NCBI GenBank assembly: GCA_003148945.1
Contig: QGGY01000006.1
Span: 186,001 to 250,000, forward strand
Source: Murimonas intestini
GTDB taxonomy: Bacteria > Bacillota > Clostridia > Lachnospirales > Lachnospiraceae
Reading direction: 5' to 3'
Length of the DNA: 64,000 nucleotides
Part shown: positions 16,484 through 25,303 of the stretch, in pieces
How positions within the stretch are numbered: the stretch's first letter is position 1
Layout of the letters: each line of letters starts with the position of its first letter
The notes under the pieces: model-generated
Database searches by the model: none
Seen by the model: the letters and a program-made list of their open reading frames with translations, nothing else
Told to the model about the DNA's origin: nothing
Program-made: the position numbers and the translations under genes

Positions 16484-18772
16484 TTACCTCACTCTCTTTA
16501 AGGGCACTTTCACACTGTCTTCCACCAGATACTCTTCTCCGTATACGAAGATGGTTCTTGCATCCCCTTTAACAAGCCTGAAGGTACTTCCGCTCTCATC
16601 GATCTCTACCTGGATCTGGCTGCCTTCATATTTGATCTTGAACTTATATCCTGTCCACTGTTTCGGGAGGGAGGGCTCAAAGTAAAGTCCCGTCTCTTTC
16701 AGACGCAGTCCTCCGAACCCGTAGACGATGGCCATATAGTTGCCGCCCATATTGGCTGTGTGGATACCGTCTTTTGTATTATGATGAGTGTTGAACAGAT
16801 CCAGCTTCGCGGAGTCCCCGAAGTACATATAGGCCTTGTCATCCAGACCCAGCTTGCTTGCCACTATGCTGTAGATACATGTGGACAGTGAAGAGTCGTG
16901 GGTCGTCACTTTCTCATAGTACTCGAAGGACTTCCTGATCGTCTCTAAAGACTGTGCGTCCTCAAATATGAAATGTGCCAGAACCGTATCTGCCTGCTTG
17001 CAGACCTGATAACGGTACAGGTGGAGCGGATGGTAATGCAGCAGAAGCGGAAAATCTTCCTTCGGCGTATTTTCTATATCCCATACCGGCTTGCTGAGGA
17101 AAGAATCATCCTGGGGATTTATTCCAAGCTCTTCATCATAAGGAAGATACATGCATTCTTCTGCTTTCTTAAAACCTTCCAGTTCCTCTTCTGTCAGTCC
17201 CAGCTTCGCCTTCACCTTATCCAGCATGCCTGCATCCTCCAGAAGTTCATAGAAACGCAGGGCCCAATGCAGGTTGTACTGGGCAGACACATTTGTGAAA
17301 TAATTATTATTTACCATACACGTATATTCATCAGGGCCTGTCACTGCATTGATCACAAACTTTCCTTTATAAAAGTGCCCCACATCCATCCAGAGCCTGG
17401 CTGTCTCAAAGATGATCTCCGCACCCTTTTCGGCTATGAATTCCAGATCCTTTGTGGCAAGGTAATAAGCAGTCACTGAATATGCTATATCACCGTTTAT
17501 ATGATACTGGGCTGTCCCGGAAGGATAATATCCCGAACATTCCTTGCCCATGATAGTCCTCCAGGGATACAGCGCCCCCTTCTTATGGCCCAGGATCTTT
17601 GCATTATCTCTTGCAGCATCCAGGATAGAATAACGGTAGGCAATCAGATTTTTTGCTATTTTCGGGTTAGTGAGAGTGAAGAATGGCTGCATATACATTT
17701 CTGTATCCCAGAAATAATGCCCTTCATATCCCTCGCCGCTCAGTCCTTTTGCAGCAATATTGCAGTGCTCATCTTTACCCACTGACTGTACCAGCTGATA
17801 CAGGTTATAGCGCACAGCAAGGCTTAAATCGTCATCCCCTTCTATCTCCAGAGAAGACTGGTTCCAGAACTTGTCCAGATATTCCTTCTGCGCCTGATAC
17901 CAGTAACTCATAGGACGCTCCAGAGCCTCTTCCAGTTCCTTCTTAGCAGCCTCCATCACATCTTTATGACGAATACTGTCCACAAACACAGAATATTTTG
18001 TAAGAGTTATGCATTCTCCCTTTTCCATATATGTGGATAACCTGCAGACTGCCCTGTGCCCTGCCACAAAACACTCTTCTTTTGCTTCTTTAGAAAGCAC
18101 ATTTTTCACGGCAGTGCACACAGTAAGCCCTGATTTTGATGTATCTGTCACAAGACATGATACCCCTCCTTCCAGAGCTGCCCTGACAGGCACCAGGTGG
18201 TTGAAGCTTTCCCCCGCTACCCTGGGGTCATCAGGATTACAGTAGTTTTTCACATCCCCGATATGGGTGGAGGTCAGCAGCACATTTCCTTCAAAGTTCA
18301 GCGCTTCCACTGTATACTCAATTGTAAATAATGTCAGTTTTTCAAATGAGGTCATCCTCTTGACTGTGATACGCATTTCTCTGCCTTTAGGAGAACGCCA
18401 TGTGACTTCACGGCCAGTATATCCGCCCTCCATATCCAGATATCTTCTGCTGGAGAGCACTTCTCCTTCAAACATGGAGAACTCCTCACCATCTGCAGAC
18501 AGGTAGATTCCCTGTGTGTCTGCCACATTCAGCATGGTCTGCTTCTCTTCCACAAACCCGAAGAGCTTCTCCGCCTGCTTCATTTCCGCAATGTCATAAA
18601 AACCATTGATATACTCACCGCGGATAGAGTCATACCCCTGAGGATATCCTTCCTCGAAATTCGACCGCACGCCGATATATCCGTTAGCGTTATGGAATAC
18701 TGTTTCATTCAGAACAAGCGCATCATTATCAAGGCTCAGGCCTTCCACTTCATAAACAAATTTCGTTGCCAT
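16484..18772 (-). CDS. GH65 alpha-glucosyl disaccharide phosphorylase
   Basis: 762 residues, full length for GH65. N-terminal beta-sandwich (about 1-270), helical linker, (alpha/alpha)6 barrel (about 310-690), C-terminal beta-sheet. The general acid is Glu482 in T-G-P-D-E-Y. F-W-D-T-E (about 354-358) is a family motif, and H-H-N-T-K-D-G-I-H near residue 660 fits the phosphate-binding region, supporting phosphorolysis rather than hydrolysis. With pgmB downstream the path is glucosyl disaccharide plus phosphate to beta-glucose-1-phosphate plus sugar, then glucose-6-phosphate. Maltose, kojibiose, nigerose, trehalose or glucosyl-rhamnose are all possible substrates; I cannot choose. Starts 10 nt after the permease gene, with AAGGAG before the ATG. 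Confidence 0.92.
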   Translation of the reverse strand: MATKFVYEVEGLSLDNDALVLNETVFHNANGYIGVRSNFEEGYPQGYDSIRGEYINGFYDIAEMKQAEKLFGFVEEKQTMLNVADTQGIYLSADGEEFSMFEGEVLSSRRYLDMEGGYTGREVTWRSPKGREMRITVKRMTSFEKLTLFTIEYTVEALNFEGNVLLTSTHIGDVKNYCNPDDPRVAGESFNHLVPVRAALEGGVSCLVTDTSKSGLTVCTAVKNVLSKEAKEECFVAGHRAVCRLSTYMEKGECITLTKYSVFVDSIRHKDVMEAAKKELEEALERPMSYWYQAQKEYLDKFWNQSSLEIEGDDDLSLAVRYNLYQLVQSVGKDEHCNIAAKGLSGEGYEGHYFWDTEMYMQPFFTLTNPKIAKNLIAYRYSILDAARDNAKILGHKKGALYPWRTIMGKECSGYYPSGTAQYHINGDIAYSVTAYYLATKDLEFIAEKGAEIIFETARLWMDVGHFYKGKFVINAVTGPDEYTCMVNNNYFTNVSAQYNLHWALRFYELLEDAGMLDKVKAKLGLTEEELEGFKKAEECMYLPYDEELGINPQDDSFLSKPVWDIENTPKEDFPLLLHYHPLHLYRYQVCKQADTVLAHFIFEDAQSLETIRKSFEYYEKVTTHDSSLSTCIYSIVASKLGLDDKAYMYFGDSAKLDLFNTHHNTKDGIHTANMGGNYMAIVYGFGGLRLKETGLYFEPSLPKQWTGYKFKIKYEGSQIQVEIDESGSTFRLVKGDARTIFVYGEEYLVEDSVKVPLKRVR

Positions 18773-18782
18773 AGGTCTCTCC

Positions 18783-19652
18783 TTACTTCACTGCGCCTGC
18801 CGCGACACCCTTGATGATATATTTCTGGGCGCAGAGATAGAAAATAATTACAGGGATGATGGTGAGCATCAGTCCTGCCATCGCCATGTTCCACTGGATC
18901 GTAAACTGTCCGAAGAAAGAGAAGGTGGACAGCGGAATGGTCCTGTTCGCCTTGCTGGACAGAACTAGTGAGGGCAGAAGGTAGTCGTTCCAGATCCAGA
19001 TAACATCCAGGATCATGACCGTCACTGTTGTGGGTTTTAACATGGGGAATACGATCTTCCAGAATACTCCGAATTTATTGCATCCGTCGATCGTTGCCGC
19101 CTCCTCCAGTGATACGGGTATGGACTTGACAAATCCATGGAAGAGGAACACGGCCATACTGGCCCCGAAACCTATATTCATAAATATCAGGCCGCCCAGC
19201 GTATCCATCATGGGGATATGCAGTGTATCGCGGATCCAGCCCATCTCCTGCATAAGAGGCATCATCAGTGTCTGGAAAGGGATCAGCATTGTAGCTACAA
19301 AAATATTGAACAAAACTTTACTGAGTTTATTATTCACACGCACCAGCATCCATGCAGTCATGGAAGCCAGAACTATAATAAACAGGATGGATACGACAGT
19401 TACTATAACAGAATTGCTGAGAGCCCTCAGGAAATTCATCTTATCCATGGCCTTGGCATAATACTGGAAACTGAAGCTCTGGGGAATGGCCAGTATGTTA
19501 TCGTAGAGCTCGCTCCTGCTCTTAAAAGAATTCACCAGGATAATGTAGATCGGGAACAGATAGCAGAGGCACAATGCCACTACCGCTATGTTTAAAATAA
19601 CGCTCTTAACGCTTCTTGACTTGTGAACTTTTGTCTTCGCTGTATTTGTCAT
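18783..19652 (-). CDS. sugar ABC transporter permease (MalG type)
   Basis: 289 residues, six hydrophobic segments after a basic N-terminus. EAA loop V-S-L-E-E-A-A-T-I-D-G at about 182-192, family ending I-I-K-G-V-A-A-G-A-V-K. Start ATG overlaps the upstream stop by 4 nt (ATGA), so translation is coupled. Forms the channel with the 19649 permease; third gene of the LacI-controlled operon. Confidence 0.93.
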   Translation of the reverse strand: MTNTAKTKVHKSRSVKSVILNIAVVALCLCYLFPIYIILVNSFKSRSELYDNILAIPQSFSFQYYAKAMDKMNFLRALSNSVIVTVVSILFIIVLASMTAWMLVRVNNKLSKVLFNIFVATMLIPFQTLMMPLMQEMGWIRDTLHIPMMDTLGGLIFMNIGFGASMAVFLFHGFVKSIPVSLEEAATIDGCNKFGVFWKIVFPMLKPTTVTVMILDVIWIWNDYLLPSLVLSSKANRTIPLSTFSFFGQFTIQWNMAMAGLMLTIIPVIIFYLCAQKYIIKGVAAGAVK

Positions 19653-20527
19653 TGCATCTCTACCTCCCTCTTCTTAGTGATAGATACCTGAACCATTGTA
19701 ATAACTGCGACAACCAGGAAGAATACGATAGCCTTAGCCTGCCCGTATCCAAAGTTGTTCAGTGAGAATATTTCATTGTAGATATTCATGGCGAACATTT
19801 CTGTTGCATTGCTGGGTCCGCCGCCTGTCAGGGACAGGTTTACATCGAAGATCTTGAAACAGTTAGACAGTGTCATGAAAAGACAGATTGTAAATGACGG
19901 CATGATCAGAGGAAACTTGATTCTGAACAATGTCTGCCAGAAACCTGCTCCATCTACCTGTGCAGCTTCGATCACATCATCCGGAATCCCCATAATTCCT
20001 GTTATATAGATGATCATGATGTATCCCGCCATCTGCCATGTACTTACAATAACAAGCGCTACAAGAGCAAACCTGGGGTTGAGCAGCCAGTTAAAAAAGA
20101 TCCCTGTGAGGCCTGTGGCTTCACCGATCGCCTGGAATGCATCCGTAAATATAAATTTCCAGATATAACCCAGGATCAGGCCACCGATCAGGTACGGCAT
20201 GAAAAGCATGGCTCTTGCTGCATTCTTCACTCTCAGTTTGCTTGTTACCATAAGTGCAAAGGCAAGGCCCAGTATATTGATCAGGATAATCGCGAATATT
20301 GTAAATAATACCGTATGTCCTGCTGATGTCATAAATCTGCTGTCACTGAATAAATTAACGTAATTTTCAAATCCTACAAAAATCTTGGGGTTTAATGGAA
20401 GACCGTCCCATGAAAAGAAAGAATATCCAATACCAATAAGGAACGGTATCACGACTACTAAACTGAATATAAAAATTAGTGGGAGGGTAAACAAGGCATA
20501 CCAGCCTGCTGTTTTCTTTTTCTTCAT
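19649..20527 (-). CDS. sugar ABC transporter permease (MalF type)
   Basis: 292 residues, six hydrophobic segments, EAA loop D-V-I-E-A-A-Q-V-D-G-A-G at about 186-197. Ends K-K-R-E-V-E-M-Q; the E-V-E-M codons serve as the ribosome binding site of the next gene, as in the operon at 12586. It follows the binding-protein gene after a 181-nt gap containing two hairpins. Imports the glucosyl disaccharide together with its partner. Confidence 0.93.
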   Translation of the reverse strand: MKKKKTAGWYALFTLPLIFIFSLVVVIPFLIGIGYSFFSWDGLPLNPKIFVGFENYVNLFSDSRFMTSAGHTVLFTIFAIILINILGLAFALMVTSKLRVKNAARAMLFMPYLIGGLILGYIWKFIFTDAFQAIGEATGLTGIFFNWLLNPRFALVALVIVSTWQMAGYIMIIYITGIMGIPDDVIEAAQVDGAGFWQTLFRIKFPLIMPSFTICLFMTLSNCFKIFDVNLSLTGGGPSNATEMFAMNIYNEIFSLNNFGYGQAKAIVFFLVVAVITMVQVSITKKREVEMQ

Positions 20528-20566
20528 CTCTTATCACTCCTTGCCGTTCATACCGGCTTTTAGTCA

Positions 20567-20596
20567 TACGGCTTCCTGTTTTGCCAGGAAGCCGTA
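20567..20596 (-). other. intercistronic hairpin upstream of the permease genes
   Basis: TACGGCTTCCTG (20567-20578) pairs perfectly with CAGGAAGCCGTA (20585-20596), 6-nt loop. No T-run follows on the minus strand. Sits between the binding-protein gene and the permeases; a candidate RNA stability or processing element that would raise binding-protein mRNA relative to permease mRNA. Confidence 0.7.
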
Positions 20597-20682
20597 GACT
20601 TTCATATAACATTTCTCCGTAAGCCTTCAGACCATGCGGCCAGGCTTATTTGATTCCTAATACACGCCGCTGTCCCGCGGGG

Positions 20683-20705
20683 TGCTGCTTACACATTAAG
20701 CAGCA
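20683..20705 (-). other. hairpin directly after the binding-protein stop
   Basis: TGCTGCTTA (20683-20691) pairs with TAAGCAGCA (20697-20705), 5-nt loop, starting 3 nt past the stop codon of the binding lipoprotein on the minus strand. No T-run. First of two hairpins in this gap. Confidence 0.55.
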
Positions 20706-20708
20706 GGC

Positions 20709-22043
20709 TTATTTGCTTGCCTGAGCCCATGCCTCGTCTAATTTTGCCAGGAAATCTTCCGGTGTCATATCTGTTGTGAAGAACTCCTGAGCTACTGGTA
20801 CAAGGTAAACGTCAACACTTCCTGCCGGCCATTCGTTCATCGGCCATGTGATTGTCTTGCCGTCTGCGATATATTTAGATACATCCTGTGAAAGAACATC
20901 CATGTTTTCGTTTTCCATACCATCTACTACAGGGATGAAACCGAATTTATTCATGAGATAATCTGTTCCTGTTTCACTTGTATACAGCCATTCAAGGAAT
21001 TCTTTTCCTGCCTTCTGCTCTTCCGGTGTTGCCTGTGAATTTACATACCATGCTGTCGGAACGCTTACTGCAAGTTTATCATTTCCTGCCAGAGGAAGCG
21101 GAGCAAGTCCCATTTCGAAATCCATTTCGTAATCAGCGAACATGCCTGCTGCCCAGTTGCCCTGATGGATAGTTGCAGATTTTCCTGTTGCAAAATCACC
21201 GATCTCTTTATCATATGTCTGCTCCAGAGGATTTACACAATTATCTCTGATTGCTGCATAAAGTTTTGCGAATTCCTGGAATTCCGGTGTGTCAGCCATC
21301 TTCACTTCGCCGGCTCCCAGCTTCTGTACGAATTCTACAGGATTTTCCTGAAGTGCGAACGGAGTATTGAGTATATGTCCGATCAGGAAATAGCTCTCAG
21401 ATGAAAGTCCCAGCCCATTGATATCTGCCGCCTTCTGCTCTTCCAGATATTTGATGAGTGAATCTGTATCTGTTACTTTAGAAGGATCATAGAGGCTCTT
21501 GTTATAGACAAGTCCAAAACCTTCAGCTGTGTAAGGAATGCCTACCAGCTTGCCGTCGATCTCATTTCCCATGCCCTCTGCAATCTTGTCCGCAAATGAG
21601 ATATCGCTCAGGTCTGCCAGGTAAGATGTCATCTGGACTGATTCAGCTCCCGGAGCCAGTGAGAAGACTGTAGGTCCCTGATTGTTTGCCAGTTTTGTCT
21701 TTAACTGCTGGAAATAATCATCTCCTGTAGTTCCCCATACTTCAACTTCCACGCCTGTCTCGTCTTCGTAAGCTTCAGCCAGTTCTTCCAGCTGGTCGAT
21801 GATCTCTACTTTAGACTGGAAAAGGATGATCTTCTTAGCGCTTTCTACATCATCGCCGCTCTGTGTCTTGGCAGCTTCCGTCTCAACCTTATCAGCTTTG
21901 GGAGCTTCTGTTTCCTTAGCTGCTTCTGTCTTGTCTTCAGCTTTCTTTGTCTCACCGCTGGATGAATTTCCGCATCCTGCCAATACCATGGATGCTGTCA
22001 TAGCTGCTGCGAGTAATACACTTGTCACTTTCTTCAATTTCAT
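20709..22043 (-). CDS. sugar ABC transporter substrate-binding lipoprotein
   Basis: 444 residues from the ATG at 22043, which has AAAGGAGG at 8 nt; an ATG two codons upstream is too close to the site. Lipobox L-A-G-C with Cys24, then a low-complexity Glu/Lys/Ala linker (about 30-65) before the family 1 binding domain. The domain has the Y-T-A-E-G-F-G-L-V-Y-N-K segment usual for maltose-type binding proteins. Anchored on the outer face of the membrane, it delivers the disaccharide to the permeases. First gene of the operon, under the promoter and operator at 22135-22181. Confidence 0.93.
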   Translation of the reverse strand: MKLKKVTSVLLAAAMTASMVLAGCGNSSSGETKKAEDKTEAAKETEAPKADKVETEAAKTQSGDDVESAKKIILFQSKVEIIDQLEELAEAYEDETGVEVEVWGTTGDDYFQQLKTKLANNQGPTVFSLAPGAESVQMTSYLADLSDISFADKIAEGMGNEIDGKLVGIPYTAEGFGLVYNKSLYDPSKVTDTDSLIKYLEEQKAADINGLGLSSESYFLIGHILNTPFALQENPVEFVQKLGAGEVKMADTPEFQEFAKLYAAIRDNCVNPLEQTYDKEIGDFATGKSATIHQGNWAAGMFADYEMDFEMGLAPLPLAGNDKLAVSVPTAWYVNSQATPEEQKAGKEFLEWLYTSETGTDYLMNKFGFIPVVDGMENENMDVLSQDVSKYIADGKTITWPMNEWPAGSVDVYLVPVAQEFFTTDMTPEDFLAKLDEAWAQASK

Positions 22044-22134
22044 AATCATATCCTCCTTTGATTTGATTAATAAGATTGTAAGTTTAAATTTACCGGCCAT
22101 CTTAGCCCGTGGCCCGGGCTTTTCGTTTTCTTTT

Positions 22135-22148
22135 GTAAAACGTTATAC
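22135..22148 (-). promoter_or_regulatory. putative LacI-type operator
   Basis: GTAAAACGTTATAC, an imperfect palindrome centred on AACGTT with the central CG typical of LacI-family sites. It begins 4 nt past the -10 hexamer, so a bound repressor would cover the transcription start. The adjacent LacI gene is the natural partner. Confidence 0.65.
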
Positions 22149-22152
22149 TTGA

Positions 22153-22181
22153 ATGATACAGCAGAATTACTATTATGTCAA
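22153..22181 (-). promoter_or_regulatory. putative sigma-A promoter of the GH65/pgmB operon
   Basis: On the minus strand, TTGACA (22176-22181), 17-bp spacer, TATCAT (22153-22158). A consensus -35 and good -10, about 110 bp upstream of the binding-protein ATG. Confidence 0.75.
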
Positions 22182-22338
22182 TAGCTTTTCTTTGTTTTTC
22201 CGTTATCTTGCATATTTTTGAGAAATTTTTACAAAAAAAATGTATAATCAGCCTTTAGACTTCAAGCTATATTATACATTTTTTCATTTTTTAATAAAAT
22301 TATTTACTATTATTTTACTTAATTTTACCATTTTTGAC

Positions 22339-23328
22339 CTATTTTACCATATTCCGCGGCCTTTTATCCCACACGGACTTTCTCCACTTTATTGAAGCCG
22401 AGATCTTGAGAGTCTCCATATCTGAATTTCCTCTGATAATATCAACAAGACTCTGGGCTGCCATGTATCCCCTCTCATAATTAGGTATACAGACTGTTGT
22501 CAGGCCCATGGCTTCAGCCAGGTCGCAGTCATCAAAGCCTGTCACCGCCACATCCTGGGGCACCCTCAGTCCGCTCTCGTGGAATGCGCGGATCGCGCCT
22601 ATAGCCATGTTGTCATTTGCACATACTATGACCTCCGGTACCTCCCCTGAGAGAGTCATGATCTTAGCTGCTGTATATCCGCTCTTTTCCCTGTAGTCGC
22701 CGGAATAGTAATTCCGCCGCTGGAAGGGAATGGAGTTTTTTTCCATCACATCCAGAAATGCCTGATACCTCTCGCTGTTGTCATCTGTACTCTCCAGCCC
22801 GCCCAGAAAGCTGAACCGCCTGTAGCCTCTGTCAACCACCCCCTGGAGCATCTCCACCATGGGATCATAATTATTGACTACAATGCTTTTGATATGGGGA
22901 TTATCCAGCACCCGGTCCAGCACAACAATAGGATAATTCTCATTTGCAGCCCTGTTCATAACCTCATTGCCCATCTTCACATCAAGAGTAATGCACCCGC
23001 TTGTCAGGTTGCTTCTCATGTATTTCTCACATGATTTATTCGTGCAGATCATCAGGTCAAAATTATTCGCATTCGCATAATCATTGATCCCCTCAATGAT
23101 TTTCAGGTAAAAACTCCTGTCAAAATCGCTGAAATTAAACAGTATGGTATTGCTCGTACCCGACTTCAGATTCTTTCCCGCAGCATTGGGAAAATACTGC
23201 ATCTCCTCACAGAGCTGAAGAATCTTATTCCTTGTCTCCTCCCCCACATTCTTTCTGCCGTTTAAGGCATTGGAAACCGTTGAAACCGACACCCCCGCCG
23301 CTTTTGCAACATCTTTGATCCCTACCAT
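22339..23328 (-). CDS. LacI family transcriptional regulator
   Basis: 329 residues. N-terminal HTH I-K-D-V-A-K-A-A-G-V-S-V-S-T-V-S-N at residues 4-20 with the hinge helix K-N-L-K-S-G-T about 54-60, then the periplasmic-binding-like effector domain (about 60-325). Codes directly upstream of, and in the same direction as, the phosphorolysis operon, with a 295-bp gap holding the promoter and operator. Most likely represses that operon and releases it when sugar or a sugar phosphate binds. The stop codon lies within a run of TTTTAC-like repeats. ATG start at 23328; no strong upstream AGGAGG is visible, only GAGGGTG close by. Confidence 0.92.
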   Translation of the reverse strand: MVGIKDVAKAAGVSVSTVSNALNGRKNVGEETRNKILQLCEEMQYFPNAAGKNLKSGTSNTILFNFSDFDRSFYLKIIEGINDYANANNFDLMICTNKSCEKYMRSNLTSGCITLDVKMGNEVMNRAANENYPIVVLDRVLDNPHIKSIVVNNYDPMVEMLQGVVDRGYRRFSFLGGLESTDDNSERYQAFLDVMEKNSIPFQRRNYYSGDYREKSGYTAAKIMTLSGEVPEVIVCANDNMAIGAIRAFHESGLRVPQDVAVTGFDDCDLAEAMGLTTVCIPNYERGYMAAQSLVDIIRGNSDMETLKISASIKWRKSVWDKRPRNMVK

Positions 23329-23421
23329 AATTACACCCTCATTCCCTTTATCATTTTCGTAACAGCCCGCACCAGCCCCACATAGCTCTCCTGCCGGCCT
23401 CTCAGCCTGGCATTTTCTTAA

Positions 23422-23480
23422 TTTTACTTATTTTACTGGTTTTACTTTGCATTTTACTTTACTTTATTTACTATTTTACT
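23422..23480. repeat. TTTTACT short repeat array upstream of the LacI gene
   Basis: TTTTACT occurs at 23422, 23431, 23440, 23452 and 23474 with a partial copy near 23466, spaced about 9-12 bp. It lies 95-150 bp upstream of the LacI start (AGTAAAA on the coding strand). Related TTTTAC copies occur at 22313, 22323 and 22342 at the other end of the gene. Could be binding sites or simply low-complexity sequence. Confidence 0.5.
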
Positions 23481-24060
23481 ATTATTTTGTTGTTTTTACA
23501 AGTAAATTATTTCAGTGTGACATCACATGATTTAATCTGGTGAGGTATGCTTATATTTAGCAAATATCGATAATATCTTTAATATTTATGTAACTATTCA
23601 GTACCCTCACAGTTTCCTGTAAAAATCCATTTAAAATCGCCTTCGGCGATGGGGCCTTTTCACCCTTGAATCACTTTTTACGGTTTGTGCAGTAAATGCA
23701 CAGACCTGTTGAATAACTATTTATGAACGTTCTTATAATACTTAATCGCAAGTAGGATGCATAGATGAAATACATACCAGTTATTGATAGCTGAATAAAA
23801 AAATTGTATATTTTAACGAAAATAATTATATTTTTTTAATATATATTCCGATAAAATATTTTGAAATGTGTTATCTATTCAAGATAAAGCCACTAATTTA
23901 GTATTGATTTATAATGTATTCTCATTATTATCTTTATAAATTTTTGTGATGCCAAAATAATATATAAGATCCAATAATAAATTAGCAATTTTTTATTATT
24001 TATCTTATAAATTTATATATAATATTATACATACAAACTTTTTATTCGAAACCATCAATA

Positions 24061-24089
24061 TTGACAATTATTATATTTTGTAATATTAT
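24061..24089 (+). promoter_or_regulatory. putative promoter in the AT-rich segment
   Basis: TTGACA (24061-24066), 17-bp spacer, TATTAT (24084-24089). It would transcribe toward the mini-ORF at 24127 and the secreted-protein gene at 24503, leaving a leader of about 400 nt. In sequence this AT-rich, chance matches are more likely than elsewhere. Confidence 0.45.
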
Positions 24090-24502
24090 ATTATCAGACA
24101 ATATAGTGCGATTGAAATTAAAGGAGATGATTCCGTTGACTTCCAATGACTTCCAAAAATATTAACAATGTGACTTTATAGTTAGAGTCAACAAGTTATT
24201 TTTTAACCAATTTTCCAATTAATCCCATCTCAGTTTTTGTGTAACTAAAAGATAACTTTAATATATGTCGACAAAGCCGCCCCTTAGGAGGAACACCGCT
24301 TTTGTCCTGACTACTAAATATTAATTCTTATAAACAAGACAAAATCGAAACTTGAATAACTATACAAGAAAAGAAGTGAAAAGAAGTGGCTTATACACGT
24401 ATCAATACTGGGGAAACCTCCTACATCCAGTAGCGATATAGCTTATTAATGATGAGTATAGCTCATTTAGCTATGACTATATCATGCCAGGGGGAATAGA
24501 CT

Positions 24503-25270
24503 ATGAAGAGAATAAGTAGTGTTTTGTGCAGTATTCTAGTATTTAGTTTATTAATTAACTTAATTTCGATTCCGGCTTTAGCAGCAGATAATGATGCAAA
24601 ATTGTCTGAACAGCAATATACAGAATATTTACTCGAAAAAACAGGAATAAAGGGTAAAGATGTACAGATAATCAATCTCCAAAGTGGAGAACTTACACGG
24701 AGTGTTTCAAGAGAAGAAAAAGCCTTTTTATACAGCGAGGACTTAGGTATAGGAATGTCAAAAATTACTATAGCAGTACCCTATGCTGTGGATGATGATG
24801 GAAACTTAATAAATGCATATGTAGCAAATAGCACAGATACTTTACCTTTTGGCTATAGTCAAAGTGATAGTTATGTTACGGTTTATGGTGAAATTGTGGT
24901 TGTACGGGATACTATATCTAAAGCAATGTTTTATCCATTAGGAGCAAGATGTATTGTCCAGAGTACTAATAGTAATGTAAATTCATTAAGAAATTTGGAT
25001 ATGTACTATAGAGTTTATGCTGATAAGTATTCTTATCCAAGTCAGATACCTGAAAGAGAGAATGTATTATACGAACTATCAGGGCAGAGAACCACATTCA
25101 ACCTCAATCAGATTAACTACACTAATACACGTAGTTGGCCAGGAAACACAATGCTTTATACTCGAATTTATGAACATGAAAATTATTTAAACGTAACTTT
25201 TAATTATAATTGTAATGGAAGTAAGTATTTTGGAGTCACCTATAACTTTAAAGATAGGATAAACTATTAG
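24503..25270 (+). CDS. secreted protein of unknown function
   Basis: 255 residues. Clear Sec signal peptide: Lys-Arg start, hydrophobic core at about 6-22, cleavage expected after A-L-A (residues 26-28 or so). The mature part is rich in Ser, Asn and Tyr with beta-strand-like alternation, and has only a few Cys. No family recognised. Base composition is clearly more AT-rich than the surrounding metabolic genes, like the intergenic stretch before it, which hints at acquisition by transfer. A GGGGGA site lies 7 nt before the ATG. The lipoprotein gene at 25304 follows 33 bp later and probably belongs to the same unit. Confidence 0.75.
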   Translation: MKRISSVLCSILVFSLLINLISIPALAADNDAKLSEQQYTEYLLEKTGIKGKDVQIINLQSGELTRSVSREEKAFLYSEDLGIGMSKITIAVPYAVDDDGNLINAYVANSTDTLPFGYSQSDSYVTVYGEIVVVRDTISKAMFYPLGARCIVQSTNSNVNSLRNLDMYYRVYADKYSYPSQIPERENVLYELSGQRTTFNLNQINYTNTRSWPGNTMLYTRIYEHENYLNVTFNYNCNGSKYFGVTYNFKDRINY

Positions 25271-25303
25271 TACCTGACATTGAAGGGAGCTGGGAGGGTT
25301 AAG

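Larger units (their letters stand above)
23329..24502. other. AT-rich intergenic stretch without a recognisable gene
   Basis: 1.17 kb, strongly AT-rich compared with flanking genes. No ORF of convincing length or family on either strand. Visible items: the TTTTACT array, a small UUCG-loop hairpin (ATCGC/GCGAT, 23636-23650), a consensus-like promoter at 24061-24089 and a 12-codon mini-ORF at 24127. May hold decayed genes or an RNA; nothing more can be supported. Confidence 0.6.

Noticed and set aside
22135-22148. CcpA cre site
   Set aside because: Close to the cre pattern, but one base too long between the conserved TG and CG; a site for the neighbouring LacI protein is the simpler reading.
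23422-23480. Replication iterons
   Set aside because: No replication gene nearby, the chromosomal context is clear and the spacing is irregular.
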